From positions 19,469 through 83,468 of the forward strand of contig SNVD02013703.1 in NCBI GenBank assembly GCA_013180625.2: a DNA stretch of 64,000 bases, written 5' to 3'. The notes beneath the pieces were generated by a model. That model did not search any database. It had not been told where the DNA came from and worked only from the letters and a program-made list of their open reading frames with translations. This DNA is from Boswellia sacra (taxonomy: Eukaryota; Streptophyta; Magnoliopsida; Sapindales; Burseraceae). Numbering within the stretch: position 1 is the first letter of the stretch; the number at the start of each line of letters is the position of its first letter. Positions 45,655 to 58,353 of the stretch are shown here, piece by piece. The position numbers and the translations under genes were made by a program.

Positions 45655-47145
45655 TTAGAGCTTGACAATTTCAGGAATATGTACTGGGTATCTATCAATG
45701 CAATCCGCCCAAGGCCCATCTGTTGGCGTCTTGATGGTCTTGTTACACTTCCAAACCGCACTGTTGCACTTGAATCCACTACCAAAAGCAATCTGCCAAA
45801 CCCTGTCACCCTTTTTCATCCTTCCCTTTGCTTCAATATAGCCCAGTTCATACCAAAGCGACGAAGATGATGTGTTTCCAAAACGGTGCAGTGTCATTCT
45901 TGAGGCCTCCACGTGCTCCGTGGACAACTGCAAGTTCTTTTGCAGTTCATCGATAACTGCTCTCCCTCCAGCATGGATACAGAAGTGCTCAAACGCCTGC
46001 TTGAAATCCGGAATATAAGGCTTCCACTTGGGGTTAAAGATTTTTCGTCCGATGAGAGTTAGAAGAAACAAGAGTTGCTCGGATGCGGGAAGGACTAGAG
46101 GTCCAATGGTGGTGATGTTGGATTTCAGAGCCTCTCCTGCTATTGCCATCAGATCTTTGGATAGTGATATCCCTACTTTGCCTTCTTTGTCTTCTTCTTC
46201 GAACACACAACGATAGGCTTTGTCATCAGCACCTTTGTGGGTTCTAACTACATGAACCAGCCGGTACTTGGCTCGGCGGCGCTCCGACCTCCTGTTGGAT
46301 AGCAAAATTGCAGCCCCACCCATACGGAAGAGACAGTTTGGAAGAAGCATAGCTCTTTCATTTCCTTGGTAGTAGTTGGGCGTGATGATCTCGGTGCTGA
46401 CTACCACAGCGTTAGAATTTGGATGTACTTGAAGAAGATCGCGAGCCAAGTCGATTGAGATAACCCCTGCACTGCATCCCATCCCGGAAAGATTAAAGCT
46501 CTTAATGTTACTTCTGAGCTTGTATTTGTTGATGACCATAGCTGATAAAGATGGAGTTGGAGAGAAGAGACTGCAATTTACTATGAGAATATCGATATCT
46601 CTGGGCTTAAGGCCAGTTTTGTTGAACAAAGAATCCATGGCTGAGAAGATAACAAGCTCAGCCTCTCCTCTTGCAGACTCCATATTTGGAGTTGGAGGTA
46701 TGTAATGAATAGCCGGAGGCAAGCATGTCTCTTCTCCAAGACCAGACCTTTCAAGAATTCTCATCTGGAACTCAACGCTCTTAGGGTTGTTCTCCAAGAT
46801 CAGCCTGGAATGCTCCATGAAAGTGGCAAAGGGGACACGACAAGTCACTGGAGGCTTGTAACAAGCGTAGTCCACTAAGTAGATAGTTCTAGGCTTAGAC
46901 ATGAAGTAAACGGTGGCGATGAAGATGATGAAGAAAGAAGAACAAAGAATTTGAACGAGATCGAAGTGGAGTGAGTTCCAAAGATTGAGAATTTCATCTG
47001 GGCCTAAGCGAAGAACCTCGATGAGAATGGCTACCATGACGGGCACAAGCAGAAGGTAAAGAATGTGATTCACAAGGTACTGGTAACCAAGTTTAACATA
47101 CTTGAGCTTGACAGAGCTGGAGAAATCAGGCAATATTTGAGGCAT
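45655..47145 (-). CDS. KCS: 3-ketoacyl-CoA synthase (KCS), complete single-exon gene, 496 aa
   Basis: KCS is the condensing, rate-setting enzyme of the ER fatty acid elongase. It joins malonyl-CoA to a long-chain acyl-CoA to make very-long-chain precursors of wax, suberin, sphingolipids or storage oil. Two membrane segments are visible at residues about 24-46 and 62-82. They are followed by the FAE1/type III PKS-like domain from about 85 and the C-terminal ACP-synthase-III-like domain to about 470. The catalytic triad is complete: Cys224 in GMGCSAG, His391 in CIHAGGR and Asn424 in RFGNTSSSS. The start at 47145 gives MPQILPDFSSSVKLKYVKLG, matching the usual LPDF-S-VKLKYVKLGY beginning. Length is typical, no stop or frameshift is present, and lack of introns is normal. 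The ending DCIDRYPVHIPEIVKL does not let me choose a numbered Arabidopsis orthologue. TATA-like words lie near 47206-47215 and 47243 on the minus strand, too ambiguous to call. Confidence 0.97.
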   Translation of the reverse strand: MPQILPDFSSSVKLKYVKLGYQYLVNHILYLLLVPVMVAILIEVLRLGPDEILNLWNSLHFDLVQILCSSFFIIFIATVYFMSKPRTIYLVDYACYKPPVTCRVPFATFMEHSRLILENNPKSVEFQMRILERSGLGEETCLPPAIHYIPPTPNMESARGEAELVIFSAMDSLFNKTGLKPRDIDILIVNCSLFSPTPSLSAMVINKYKLRSNIKSFNLSGMGCSAGVISIDLARDLLQVHPNSNAVVVSTEIITPNYYQGNERAMLLPNCLFRMGGAAILLSNRRSERRRAKYRLVHVVRTHKGADDKAYRCVFEEEDKEGKVGISLSKDLMAIAGEALKSNITTIGPLVLPASEQLLFLLTLIGRKIFNPKWKPYIPDFKQAFEHFCIHAGGRAVIDELQKNLQLSTEHVEASRMTLHRFGNTSSSSLWYELGYIEAKGRMKKGDRVWQIAFGSGFKCNSAVWKCNKTIKTPTDGPWADCIDRYPVHIPEIVKL

Positions 47146-48580
47146 TTTTTGATGATGATGATAGCTGAAGAGAGAAATTGTTGAACAAAAGTTGAGAAAG
47201 GAGTCAAGGATATAAGCAAGAAGATGGGAGATGGTTGGGTTTTAAAGGCGGAGGGGGCCGGAGCAATGAAGAAGGCAGATGAGAGGATTAAATGAAGGAC
47301 TTCACGTCACTCAACGCCCACTTAACTTGTTATTAATTTTCACAACTCCCCCTTTTTCCAGTTGTAACTAAACCAACCTAGCACCTGTTAGGATTTTTGG
47401 TATATCCGTCATTAGTTTCTCTTATCCACTATTTATCTAATCAATTCAGATCAAAACTCTTCTGATTATTATTAATTCTTAATACTATTATCAATTAATG
47501 AGTGCTCCAATTATCAATAAAATTATATATATATATATGTAGACTCACACACATACTTACTTGTTCTTTAAGTTGATATAGATATTTTTCCTTCAAATAG
47601 ATATATAGAGTTGATTTATATTTATAAATTCTACTTTTAATTAGCCAAATATGTAACCGTTGAAGTAATTTATGGAGAACGAAATCAAGGGTAATACTAT
47701 ATATATATATATATAAATATAATTATCTATAACTTAATTTTGACTTCTACAACTTGACAAAATTTGTGATTTCCATTAATTAATGGACCACAGATAAAAG
47801 GAAGAGTCAAAGTCAGTGATCACTCGTTTTTCCCTTTTGAAGAACGTTGGTCATTAATTTTCCCGATCGGCCATGGCATGGTGGTGCATTTTGTCCTCAA
47901 ATTTATCGACTTACAATGCACATATGCTACTGCCATATATGTCAATTCATATTTGACCCTTTCATGTTTGGTGATCTCATCACAGTCCCCCTTTTTTTAT
48001 CTCTCTCACTTTTATTTGTGTGTGAAGAAGAAGACTTATCAATGTTGGTTTCCTCTGCCTCTTGGTTCCCTTCCATGTCTAATGATCTCATCACAAATTC
48101 ACAATCCATTTCTCTTTTGTTTTCCTTCCCTGTCTATAATCTTACCACAATCCATTTCTTCTTATTGAAGTATAAAAATATACTTGAACCCATATTTACT
48201 AGTTTAAATTTTTAGATAAAATAGTAAATTTAATACAGTATTAAAGGTTTTTTGTTCCAATGATCTAAATTTGAATCACTCAACTATAAAGTTCCTTCGC
48301 TTAAGCTTCGTTAGGAGTTTTATTAATAGAATAGATGTATAACTCTCTTTTTTTTTTGTTATGAAACAAATTTTTTTTTTATATGTATGAATTTTTTTAA
48401 TTATAAACTATCAATGATTAGATCGATAAATACATGATAGTTAGATATATATAAAAGAAAAAATAATAAATTTGATAATGTTTTATTGAATTAACATATA
48501 ATGTGTAAGTAATAATTTGTCACATCATTAGATTAAAAAGAGTTTCTTCTATGTATTATTTTGTCCGCTACGTATCCTTA
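47146..48580. other. KCS upstream region and AT-rich intergenic DNA
   Basis: The first ~200 bases (to about 47350) should hold the KCS 5' untranslated region and core promoter. The rest is AT-rich with short (AT)n runs near 47523-47539 and 47699-47715. Open frames at 47847-48215 have no family resemblance. Confidence 0.5.
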
Positions 48581-49298
48581 GGGCATGTTTGGTACGCGAC
48601 ATTGTATAGTATTATTTTACTATATTGTATTAATTAGTATAATACATGTGTTTGGTGCTAATTTAGTTAGTATTAATTAATACAAAGTATAACCCTTAGA
48701 TACATCAACATTGTATTAAATTATGTAGAGCTAATCCATGACATTAGCATTACATTGTACAGTACTAATAAAAATATCAAAATTATCCCTATAAAATTTT
48801 ATATATTTAACAATACCCTCTAATTTTTTAAAATTTTAAAATAAATAAATATGTATTTAATAGATAAGTTATAAAATCAAATTTATTTAAAATTTATTTT
48901 CTAAAAATAAAAAATGGTGAAGGGAGTCACTGCCCCCACTGGGTGACCTATAGGTTCACTGCCCCCGTTAGACCAATTGGCACCTAGCATGCTACCATAA
49001 ACTTGAATTGTCTAATAGGTCCAATGGGGGCATAGGACCTCAAGTAATTTTTTCAACAATTAACAACTGTTCAATAAATTACTAAATAACTAATTTTATA
49101 AATGAACTAAAAATATATTTATACTTTGTATATCTTTTTTGAAAAAAATTCTTACTTTTTTGTACAAATTAATAAAATACATAAGTATACCAAACACTAT
49201 ATAATTTTGACATATTATTATTTTTAATACTATACAATACAATGTTATATAATATAATACTATATTATACTATACAATGTCGTGTACCAAATGTGCCA
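48581..49298. mobile_element. MITE-like element with long TIRs (Tourist/Harbinger-like ends)
   Basis: The left end GGGCATGTTTGGTACGCGAC and the reverse complement of the right end TGGCACATTTGGTACACGAC match at most positions, and both continue into ATTGTATAGTAT. The G-rich start with TGTTTGG resembles Tourist/PIF-Harbinger TIRs. The flanks are TTA and TAA-like, so a clean 3-bp duplication is not proven. The interior is non-coding. A GC-richer insert at about 48930-49045 has its own inverted arms (TGCCCCCGTTAGACC and GGTCCAATGGGGGCA). Confidence 0.65.
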
Positions 49299-51530
49299 TA
49301 ATAGTGCAGAATAGCCAATAATAATACTACACATACTTAGAACAATAAATTAACATTCGTGATAATATAGACATCTATTCTTTCAAGATTGTTCCAATAA
49401 TTGATGATGAGTTGAGTACTTTCATGATTATTTGCACAATTGCATTGGAGTTTGGAGGTAGCTTGTGTTTGGTTTTTCCGATGATTAAATTAAAAAAAGA
49501 AGAAATCGATCTTGCTATGATTAACATAGTTGCATAACATAAAATACGGGCTTCTCATTACTCAATTATTTGATCACCAAAACTAAACAACTAGCCATAC
49601 ATGAGCTGTGGCTTGCAGGGTCACTCTAGCTAGATGCCTTTTCTCTCTTAATTTCCAAATTCCAAATGGAAATGGAAGTAGGCATGCAGTTAGGTAATAC
49701 AATTGCTCTACTATTATTAAGGACATGAAGTAGTTGGAAAAAAAAAAAGAAATCAAAGTTAAAATATTGTTTTAAGTATTTATACTTTTATTATTATTAT
49801 TATTATCTAATCAAGTTTAACAAGTGATAAATATACATTCCTTTTCTCGACCGCATTCATAAGGCTAGGAGCATAAAAGCTGGACTACAACCCAACCAAG
49901 TTTTTGAAGAAATTGCAGATTTATAAGGAAAAAAGGTTATATTATAGTCTTTTAGTACAATTTATAAGGATGGTTTTTGTAACATGTAACCGAACTAAAC
50001 TTAGAAAAAAACAAAAACAAAAAGTTTAAATATCTAAAAAAACTTATAAGTTTTATATTATAATTTTTAAAGAAAAGTTATTTACTGATGTTTTATGTTG
50101 AGACTATTTATGTTAGGTGATCCAATTTGAAGAAGATTAATTATAATTTAATTTTGGAAATTTGACGTTAATTTGTTTAATATGATATTTTGAGAGAGTC
50201 AATTTTTTAAGAAACGCATTCGTTAGTAATTTATCGAGGTAGAACATTTAGAAAAATAATGTACATAAATAAAGTGTATAAAAGATAATTTGAAATTAAC
50301 TATTCGGCTATTAGCCCAAGAATGTTGGTGGATGGGGTCAGCTTGATAATGACAGTAGGCAGCCAGTACAGAGCTAAAAGATGGCCCAATGATTTGAAAA
50401 GGCCAGAAACGCGAAACCCTAAGTCAAGCTATCCACATTGAGTGGACTCTAAAACAAGCCAAATCAATGCAAAGCCCGCAATCCCAATGACCCACATTCT
50501 TGGTTTTCGGCTAATCGAATGCCATGCTAAGAGTGCCGCTGCTCCCCAGAGTGGTCTCCTTTTGGCCCTTTAAATTTGGAATTCAAAATCTAAATTAAGC
50601 CGATAACATGGTTGATAATTTAAAACATTAGGTTGCAAAACTGGTTTGTTAAATCCTTATTGAACAATATTAATTTGTTTGTTTAATAGTTATAGAACTA
50701 TACGAGTTAAACAAAACTTGTATATTTGAGAAAGTTGTAGCTTTTTTTTTTTTTTTGATAGAACTATATCTAAGGCTTATTATTTTTTATTTTTGTAAAT
50801 TTTTGTTAAAAAAAAAAAACGAGTCTTGGAGCTTTCTAGAAAGAGGTCGTTTGACAGTAAAATGCATTCATGTCAAGATAAGACATGTACACGTGGTTGA
50901 AAACTTATAAAAGAAGACCAAAACGTCATATATTCAGAATTCTTCCTATATTCAATTTCACAAGTTTGGACAAACAGGAATTTTACACTTTCCTTCGTAC
51001 GTGTCACTAGTGAAATTAAATTGTTTTAAATTTTGAGGTTGGGCCGACCACCTCCCCAACTACCATTGTTCGTATCATATCATAGCCCCTAACATCAACC
51101 CAACAAATTAAAAGTTGCATCGATTAATTACAACTTTCTTTATTATTGCACATTAATTGTATTTGTTTAATCACTACTCCACTTTTTAATACTTTGTAGT
51201 TTTTAGGTACAAATCAATTCATTGTTTCTTACCCAAAAAGAAAGAAAGCAATATTATTATGTTTCTTTCTTCCACGTTTTTGCTAAACTCCGCTTTGTAT
51301 AGCCTAATATGTTTATAAAATTTATATTAAATTATAGGTGTTGGATGCAAAACATTTGTCATCAACAACAAATTACATTATTGATTAATCATGATCATTG
51401 GCTTTCTGAATAGCTCTTATTCTTTTGTTTGATAACTAGTAATAGTTATTCTAAAATTTTATCACGAATCATATATTTCAACTAATATGATAGTAATTTA
51501 AAGTTCACATTATTTATTATACAACCGCAT
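49299..51530. other. AT-rich intergenic DNA, no gene recognised
   Basis: A less AT-rich patch at 50300-50580 has no open frame with family features. There is a (TTA)n tract near 49790-49806 and homopolymer runs near 49739-49749 and 50742-50757. Nothing else was recognised. Confidence 0.5.
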
Positions 51531-51872
51531 TCAAGGGCAGAGCTACCCTTAAGCCTGGGAGGCTCTGGCCCCTCCAAGCCTAAAGGTATCTCCATGTAAG
51601 AATATATACATAGAAAAAAATTATTACAAGTAAATAAAGAGATTTTGTAAGTTGTCCCCCCTGAACATTTCAAATAACAATGATATGATGAGTATGAAAG
51701 GAAATTTTAAATATATTTAAACTACATTGATGTGCCTTTCAAAAGTTATTCACATTAAAAAAATTACTTTTATTGATTAAAAACTTAAAAGAGTGAATCC
51801 CTAAATGTGCTCAAAACACCCCTTATTTAAATTTTAAAATTTTGAATCTGAATCTCATAGCTGCCCTTATTG
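51531..51872. mobile_element. Short MITE-like element
   Basis: The left end TCAAGGGCAGAGCTACC and the reverse complement of the right end AATAAGGGCAGCTATGAG share AAGGGCAG-GCTA. The ~340-bp interior is AT-rich, and next to the left end is a GC-rich GGAGGCTCTGGCCCC block typical of small plant DNA elements. Target duplication is unclear. Confidence 0.45.
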
Positions 51873-52990
51873 AAATTAATAAATTATAATATTATATTTT
51901 ATTAAAAAGAAAAATCTATAAAAATTAACTTACCTTACACATATCTTTTGTACCTCTCTTATCAAATTCTATCATATAGTTACCAATGTTGTAAAATTAG
52001 TGAATGTAATTTATTTTACAACATATTCTTATGTTACAAATCCATTAGATGTTATAAAAAATCAATTTTGTGGCCTTACAAGTTCCTTAGAGTTACAAAT
52101 TTAATTTTGTGGTTTAAATGAAAAATTGATTGATGAATTGAATGGAAAGTGTTGCTCCAAATTCTTTAATTGAAATTACAAATTTCTTAGCCTAGATAAA
52201 GAGATCCTTCTTCATTTGTTTATTACACCAAAATCTCTCTGGCTAGTTTTCTCTCTAGTTTTCTTGAGTTTGACCTTATAGTTCTAAAATTCGTGATAGA
52301 GTCTTAAAGGGTTCCCAGTTCATTTGAGTAGAAGAGTTATGCTTCTCTTGCTACTAGTTATCTTTGTATCTTGAGAGACAAACACTGATATAATTCTTAA
52401 GCACCTAGCGGAGGATGTCAATCTGTTTCAAGGACATTGTGTGATACACAGGCCTCGACAAATAATTCTTGTTGATAAACTAAGTGTTCATTCGGTAATT
52501 TTAATTTAAAAATAATTTAAATTATTATTATCATTTATCCTTCTATATTGCATGTATTTTCTAACAAACTTAAAAATAGTATATTGCTTTATATAATGTT
52601 TATAGCTAGGTTGCATGTAAATATATAAATTGCTCTTGCCATATATTTGTTGATAAATATATTTGGTGTCAAATTTTTATAGAGGAACTTTCATAGTTTG
52701 TTAGTGCGGACTGGATGGTAATTAAATAGAGAAGTTCTGTATAAGGAAATCAGGTTTGAAGAGAAAGCAGTTGTGACCCCTCCAAGTCTTTCTTGAGAAT
52801 CTCTTATAAAGAAATTTTTTCTAAGGAGGTTGGGTTTTAAGAGGTTCCTGTTTGTGAACCCTTCAATCTTTGTTAGGAATTATCTATTGAAAGCTATTTA
52901 GTTACTTTCAAACTATAGTTTGGTTCAAGAAATTAAAAATCATTTGATTTATTAATTTTAGAGATAGCTGCTCTTGTCAATGCTGAGAAT
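51873..52990. other. Probable upstream region (LTR/leader) of the copia element
   Basis: This non-coding segment directly precedes the copia gag. It should contain the 5' LTR and primer site, but I could not find a clear TG...CA pair or the usual TGGTATCAGAGC primer site, so no boundary is given. Confidence 0.35.
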
Positions 52991-55935
52991 ATGACTGGTT
53001 CTCAATAGCCTAATGTGGCTACTGTCCTAGTTATATGGGTTTCGGTTCCTGTGAATCATGGTGAAAAATTGAAGAAATTCGATGGACTGAATTTCAAAAG
53101 GAGGCAACAAAAGATGTTGTTTTACTTTACCACTCTGGTTCTGGCGAGGTTTTTGATTGAAGATCTACCTAAGCTTAATGAAGATTAGCAAGAAGTCCAA
53201 GTCATCAAGGCTATTGAGGCTTCGAAGCATTCTGATTTCTTATGTTGTAATGATTTCATGAATGGTTTGACAGGCTCATTATAAAATGTTTATATTGAAA
53301 AAAATCGACTCAAGAGCTATGGAGTCTTTAAAAAGAAGTATAAAATTGAGAATGTTGGATCCAAAAAGTTTATGGTGGGTCGCTTTCTTGATTATAAGAC
53401 GATGGACGCCAAGATTGTCATAAGTTAAGTGTAAGAGATTTAAGTGATCTTTCATGAGATACATGCTGAAGGGATAGTTCTCGGTGAAATTTTTCAAGTA
53501 GCAGTAGTGATTGAGAAGTTATCCCTTGCATGGATGTATTTTAAGAATTACCTCAAGCACAAAAGAAAGGAGATGAACATAAAAGAGCTTGTAGTCAGAC
53601 TTCGTATTGAAGAAGTCAATAGAAGCTCAGAGAAGAGAAGTTCAACTCCTGCAGTGGCAAAGGCAAACATGGCTAAAGCCCCAAGGTAAAGAAGAATAAG
53701 TCAAACAAATAGACAAAGCTAAGGCCTAAAGGTGGAATTTTCAAGAAGCAGAAGTTCCAAGGGAAGTGTTCCAATTGAGACAAGATGGGTCACAAGGCTT
53801 GTGGATTGCCGATTTTCGAAGAAGGAAAAGAATGAAGCAAATGTGGTGGATGATATCACATAAGACGTATAAAAATTAAGCTTATCTGCGGTTATTTCTG
53901 AAGTCAATCTAGTTGGGTCCAACCTAAAAGAATGCTAGATTGACATTGGAGATACAAGGCATGTTTGTTTTGACAAGGGCCTGTTCACAACCTTTGAACC
54001 CATTGAGAATAGGAAGAAACTTTTCATGGGTAACTCATCCACATCTGAGGTATAAGATCTAGGCAAAGTGGTTCTAAAAATGACCTTAGGGAAAGAGTTG
54101 ACTTTAAACAATGTTATGCATGTGCCAAAAATTCACAAGAACTTAGTGTCTGGTTCAGTGCTGTTTTTGAATCAGACAAATTTGTGCTAACCAAGGGTGG
54201 TATGTAAGTTAGAAAGGGATATGAGAGTAAGGGTATGTTTAAACTCTAGGCAATGACTATAAAGCCCATAATCAATAAAGCTAGTTCTTCTGCTTATTTG
54301 ATTAAGTTCCTTTTTATGGCATGGTAGACTAGGACATGTTAATTACGTACATTACGTAGATTAATTAACTTAAATCATATTCCTGCTTTCCAAATTGATT
54401 CAAAACATAGTGTGAAAATTGTGTTGACGCAAAATTGACCAGGTCATTTTTTCAAACTATAGAAAGAAATACTAAGCCTCTTGATTTAATTCACAATGAT
54501 ATTTGTGATTTAAATTTTGTTCAAACAAGAGGTGGCATTAAGTATTTTATTACTTTTGTCGATGACAACATAAAATATTATTATGTATATTTATTGAAGA
54601 GTAAGGATAAAGCAATAGAGAATTTTATTCTGTATAAGAATAAGGTTAAAAATCAACTTAATAAGAAAATTAAGGTAACTAGAAGTGACCGTGGTAGAGA
54701 GTATGAATCACCTTTTGGTGAGTTCTATGTGCAACACAGAATAATACATGAGGTCATGCAACCTTATTCACCTCAATCAAATGAATTTGCTGAGCATAAA
54801 AATTGTACCTTGAAAGAAATGATTAATACAATGCTGATGAGTTCAGGGTTGCCTTAGAACATGTGGGGGGAAGTTGTTTTGTCAGCTAATTACCTTTTAA
54901 AAAGAAAGAAGAAAATGCACCTTATGAATTATGGAAATGAAGAAAGCCTTCCTAGAAATATTTACAAGTGCAGGGGTGTCTTCCTAAAGTGGTGGTACCT
55001 ATACCTAAGAAGGTGAAAATAGGTTTAAAAATAGTTGATTGCATTTTCATAGGATCTGCTCATAATATTAGTGCTTATCGATTTCTTGTGTATCAGGCAC
55101 AAATCTCAGACATACATAAAAACACAATAATGGAATTGAGAAATGCTTATTTCTTTGAACATGAATTTTTGCATAAATCAGAGAAAGACCAAGTTCAACT
55201 AAGCGAACTTATAAGACTATCACTAAAGATAGTCGGGACCATGAACAAGTTGTTAAAGATAAGCCTAGACGTAGTAAAAGAGCAAGAACGAAAAAATCCT
55301 TTAGTTCGGATTTATTGGTTTATATATGCTAGAAAGTAAACCTCAAAGCTTTAAGAAAGCTACGAGTTCTTCAGAGAGACTTTTGTTGGAAGAAGACATT
55401 AAAAGTGAAATTGATTCTTAATGCAAAACCATACGTGGAAACTTGTGGATCTTCCTCTGGGATGCAAAGCACTAGGTTCTAAATGGATTTTCAAAAGAAA
55501 AATGAAAGTAGATGGATCAATTGATAAATATAAGGTTAGACTTGTTAACAAAGGCTATAGGCAACGAGAAGGCCTAGATTATTTTGATACATATTCTCCA
55601 ATGACGAGAATAAATTCCATTAGGATGATACTTGGAATTCCCGCTTTGCGGAATCTTGAAGTATATCAAATGGATGTGAAAATAACCTTTTCTGATGGTG
55701 ATGAGAGAGCTATATGAAACAACCTGAGAGTTTTGCTACTCTTGGACAAGGAAATGAAGTCTACAAATTGGTGAAGCCTCTGTGCCGCTTAAAGTAAGCA
55801 CCAAAACAATGGCATGAAAAGTTTAACAATATGATGCTTACAGGTTCTAAATCAGTAAATGAGACAAATGTGTCTATGTTAAAGATACTGAAAATGGTTA
55901 TGTTATTTTGTGTCTTTATATTGATGATATGCTCG
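52991..55935 (+). pseudogene. Decayed Ty1/copia gag-pol, cut in RT by an LTR-B insertion
   Basis: The frame begins at an ATG at 52991, with a TAG six codons later. Gag shows KLKKFDGLNFKR and RFLIEDLPKL (about 53070-53170), and the zinc knuckle KCSN, DKMGHKACG lies at 53764-53803. Protease: DIGDTRHVC near 53942, in place of the usual D(T/S)GA. Integrase: zinc part with HGRLGHVNY near 54322, then the core [49 protein letters not shown] and [15 protein letters not shown] (54465-54800). RT: GCKALGSKWIFKRKMKVDGS, KVRLVNKGYRQREGLDYFDT, ARE-type YQMDVKITF, and finally LYIDDML at 55917-55935, where an LTR-B copy begins. The integrase-before-RT order defines copia. Many stops and frameshifts make it inactive. 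RNase H and the 3' LTR are not in view. Confidence 0.85.
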
Positions 55936-56465
55936 TGTAAGATAATGTACCTTAAGAGTGATGGCTATTTTTTGTAACTTTGTAGACACATCATTAATAA
56001 ATAGAATTGTTATTATATATTTTATCCAAAGTATCAATGAATAAAGGTTCCAGAGCTTATCTATTGATAAAAATTCTATATATGAAATATGTATGAGATA
56101 TAGAATTTTATCATAACTCAAGACTAGTTTACAACCTATAGACAAAAACTAGGCACTTGTTTAGATAAGATTGTTGTGTTCTTTGTCTTCCCTGGGGAAA
56201 TGGTGACTCTCTAACCATTTGAAGCAGAGACTTCAAGACAAAAACACTTGTGCATTATGAATGCATTAAACACAAACCATGTGAAATTTTATCATTTGAT
56301 GGAAATATCGTAACTGAATATAAATTACTATAATCGAGCACTAAAGGCATTCCTACCTTAGTCCTAAGTAGATAGTGTACCTTTAGTATACAGGCTATAG
56401 TCTTTGACTAGAATTAAAAGTGAGATCTAAATGAACGGTCAATACCTTGGCTTGTTGAGATTATT

Positions 56466-58353
56466 GTTAGCCCTAAAGGTACATGATAATTTTGATGATA
56501 ACAATACACATTGATTAATTGTGATTTACTAACATGTTTATTTATGTGCAAGAGTAATATCATTGAAATAATTGTAAAATCAAGAAAAGACTTATTAAAA
56601 TGAAGTGTTGAAGCTAAGGAGAAGACTACATGTTAAAGGTACCAAAGTTTAAGAACAAGGTTTGACTCAAGGAATGTGACACATGAGCAATGTTCAATCA
56701 ATTGGTCATATATTATCTACAAATGCCAAATGACGTGATTCTTAAGCCTTTGGAAAGCTTACTCAATTTATAACATTTCATATGTTTTAATGAAATTCAA
56801 ATTTCAAGTGCAAGGTTGTCCAAATCATCATGCAAGTTGAAAGACAAATGGAAGCAGCTGACATGAGCACCGAATAATCCTTTGGACATATCTTGAGCTA
56901 GAAAAATCAAAATGACTTGATTCTTATGGCATTGGAAAGATGACTTAATGAAGAACATTTCATATGTTTTGAAAAAATTTAAATTTCAAACAGAAGGCCG
57001 GCATAATTGACATGCAATTCGGTGGACTGACACAGAGAAGAAAAATCAACTCACATGAGCACCGAATGGTTTTTTGGCCATATATTAAGATAGAGATATC
57101 CAAATGCTTTGATTCTTAATGTTTTGGAAATATTATTCAAATATGCAGATCTTTTATGTTTTGAAGAAATTCAAATTTCAAACGGAAGGCTGACAGAATT
57201 GTCATTCAATTTGGTGGACTAACACAAGAAAGAAATATCAAGTCACATGAGCACCGAATGGTGTTTTGGCCATATCTTGAGCTACAGATATCTAAATGAC
57301 TTGATTCTTGATGCGTTGGAAAGCTTATTCAAACGTGAAAATCTTTTATGTTTTGAATATTTTCAAATTGCAAACGGAACATTGACAAAAATGGAAGACA
57401 AGATTATGGTTTTTATGGTGGGCAGAAAATTTGGAGTTGGTGTCTTCACTTGTTCAAGTTCATCTCATTTGCCTATAAAAGGAGCCATTCTCCCATGCAT
57501 TCAATAAGTGAAGAGAAGCATTTATCAAGCAAAGAAACAAGAGAAATATCAAGTCTAGAGAGCTTTTATATTCTTTATCTACTCTTTGAAGAGAGTTATA
57601 CTTTTGTTGTAAAAATTATCTTTGTTCTTGTATTGTGGTGAGAGTGAGATCTTCTTGTAAAGGATAAAGTTATCCTTAAGAGAACTCTTTCCTTGGTGAG
57701 TTTGTTCATCAAGAAGAACTCTTGGTGTGGTGTTATCAAGAGTTGAAGGAAGTTTTCTTGGTGAGGTTGTTCATCAAGAAGAACTCTTGGTGTGGTGTTA
57801 TCAAGAGTTGAAGGAAGTTGCCTTGGTGAGCTTGTTCATCAAGAAGAACTCTTGGTGTGGTGTTATCAAGAGTTGAAGGAAGTTGCCTTGGTGAGGTTGT
57901 TCATCAAGAAGAACTCTTGGTGTGGTGTTATCAAGAGTTGAAGGAAGTTGCCTTGGTGAGGTTGTTCATCAAGAAGAACTCTTGGTGTGGTGTTATCAAG
58001 AGTTGGAAGAAAAAGTCTTGGTGAGGTTGTTCATCAAGCAAGTTGTAAAGATTTCTACAACTTAGTGGAAAGCTTAGCTCGTGGAGCTAGGAGCCCGTGG
58101 ACGTAGGCAAGGTTTGCCGAACCACGTAAATTGAGTTTGCACTCTCTCTATCCCTATCTCTTTACATTTACTTGCACTTGTGATTGTTCTTTATTGCTAT
58201 TCTCTTGATTGCATTCTATTTTCATCTTCTTCACCTTTATTCTCAAAGAAAGAGTTAAATAATTTTGATCTTTCAAGAAAAGTTTTCTAACTCCGTATTG
58301 ATAAATAAAAAACCCAATTCACCCCCCCTCTTGGGTTGCCATACCTGGGTCAA
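56466..58353 (+). mobile_element. Solo LTR, family LTR-A copy 2
   Basis: It starts TGTTAGCCC and ends ATACCTGGGTCAA, flanked by a perfect 5-bp target duplication ATTAT (56461-56465 and 58354-58358). It aligns with 2829-4664 over its full length, including the 192-bp array, the TATA box (near 57472) and the 65-bp array. It is slightly longer (1888 against 1836 bp), mainly because of one more 65-bp unit. The last bases lack the TAACA end seen in copy 1. Confidence 0.85.
57691..58035 (+). repeat. 65-bp tandem repeat (VNTR) in LTR-A copy 2
   Basis: Units beginning CTTGGTGAG(G/C/T)TTGTTCATC start at about 57691, 57756, 57821, 57886 and 57951, with a partial unit at about 58016. That is five full units compared with four in copy 1. 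Confidence 0.9.

Noticed and set aside
45372..45809. 145-codon minus-strand frame overlapping the 3' end of KCS
   Set aside because: It is out of frame with KCS, hydrophobic low-complexity sequence without family motifs, and is explained as a shadow of the real gene and its downstream region.
47847..48215. 122-codon plus-strand frame upstream of KCS
   Set aside because: Pyrimidine-rich, hydrophobic composition without any recognisable domain; probably chance in AT-rich DNA.
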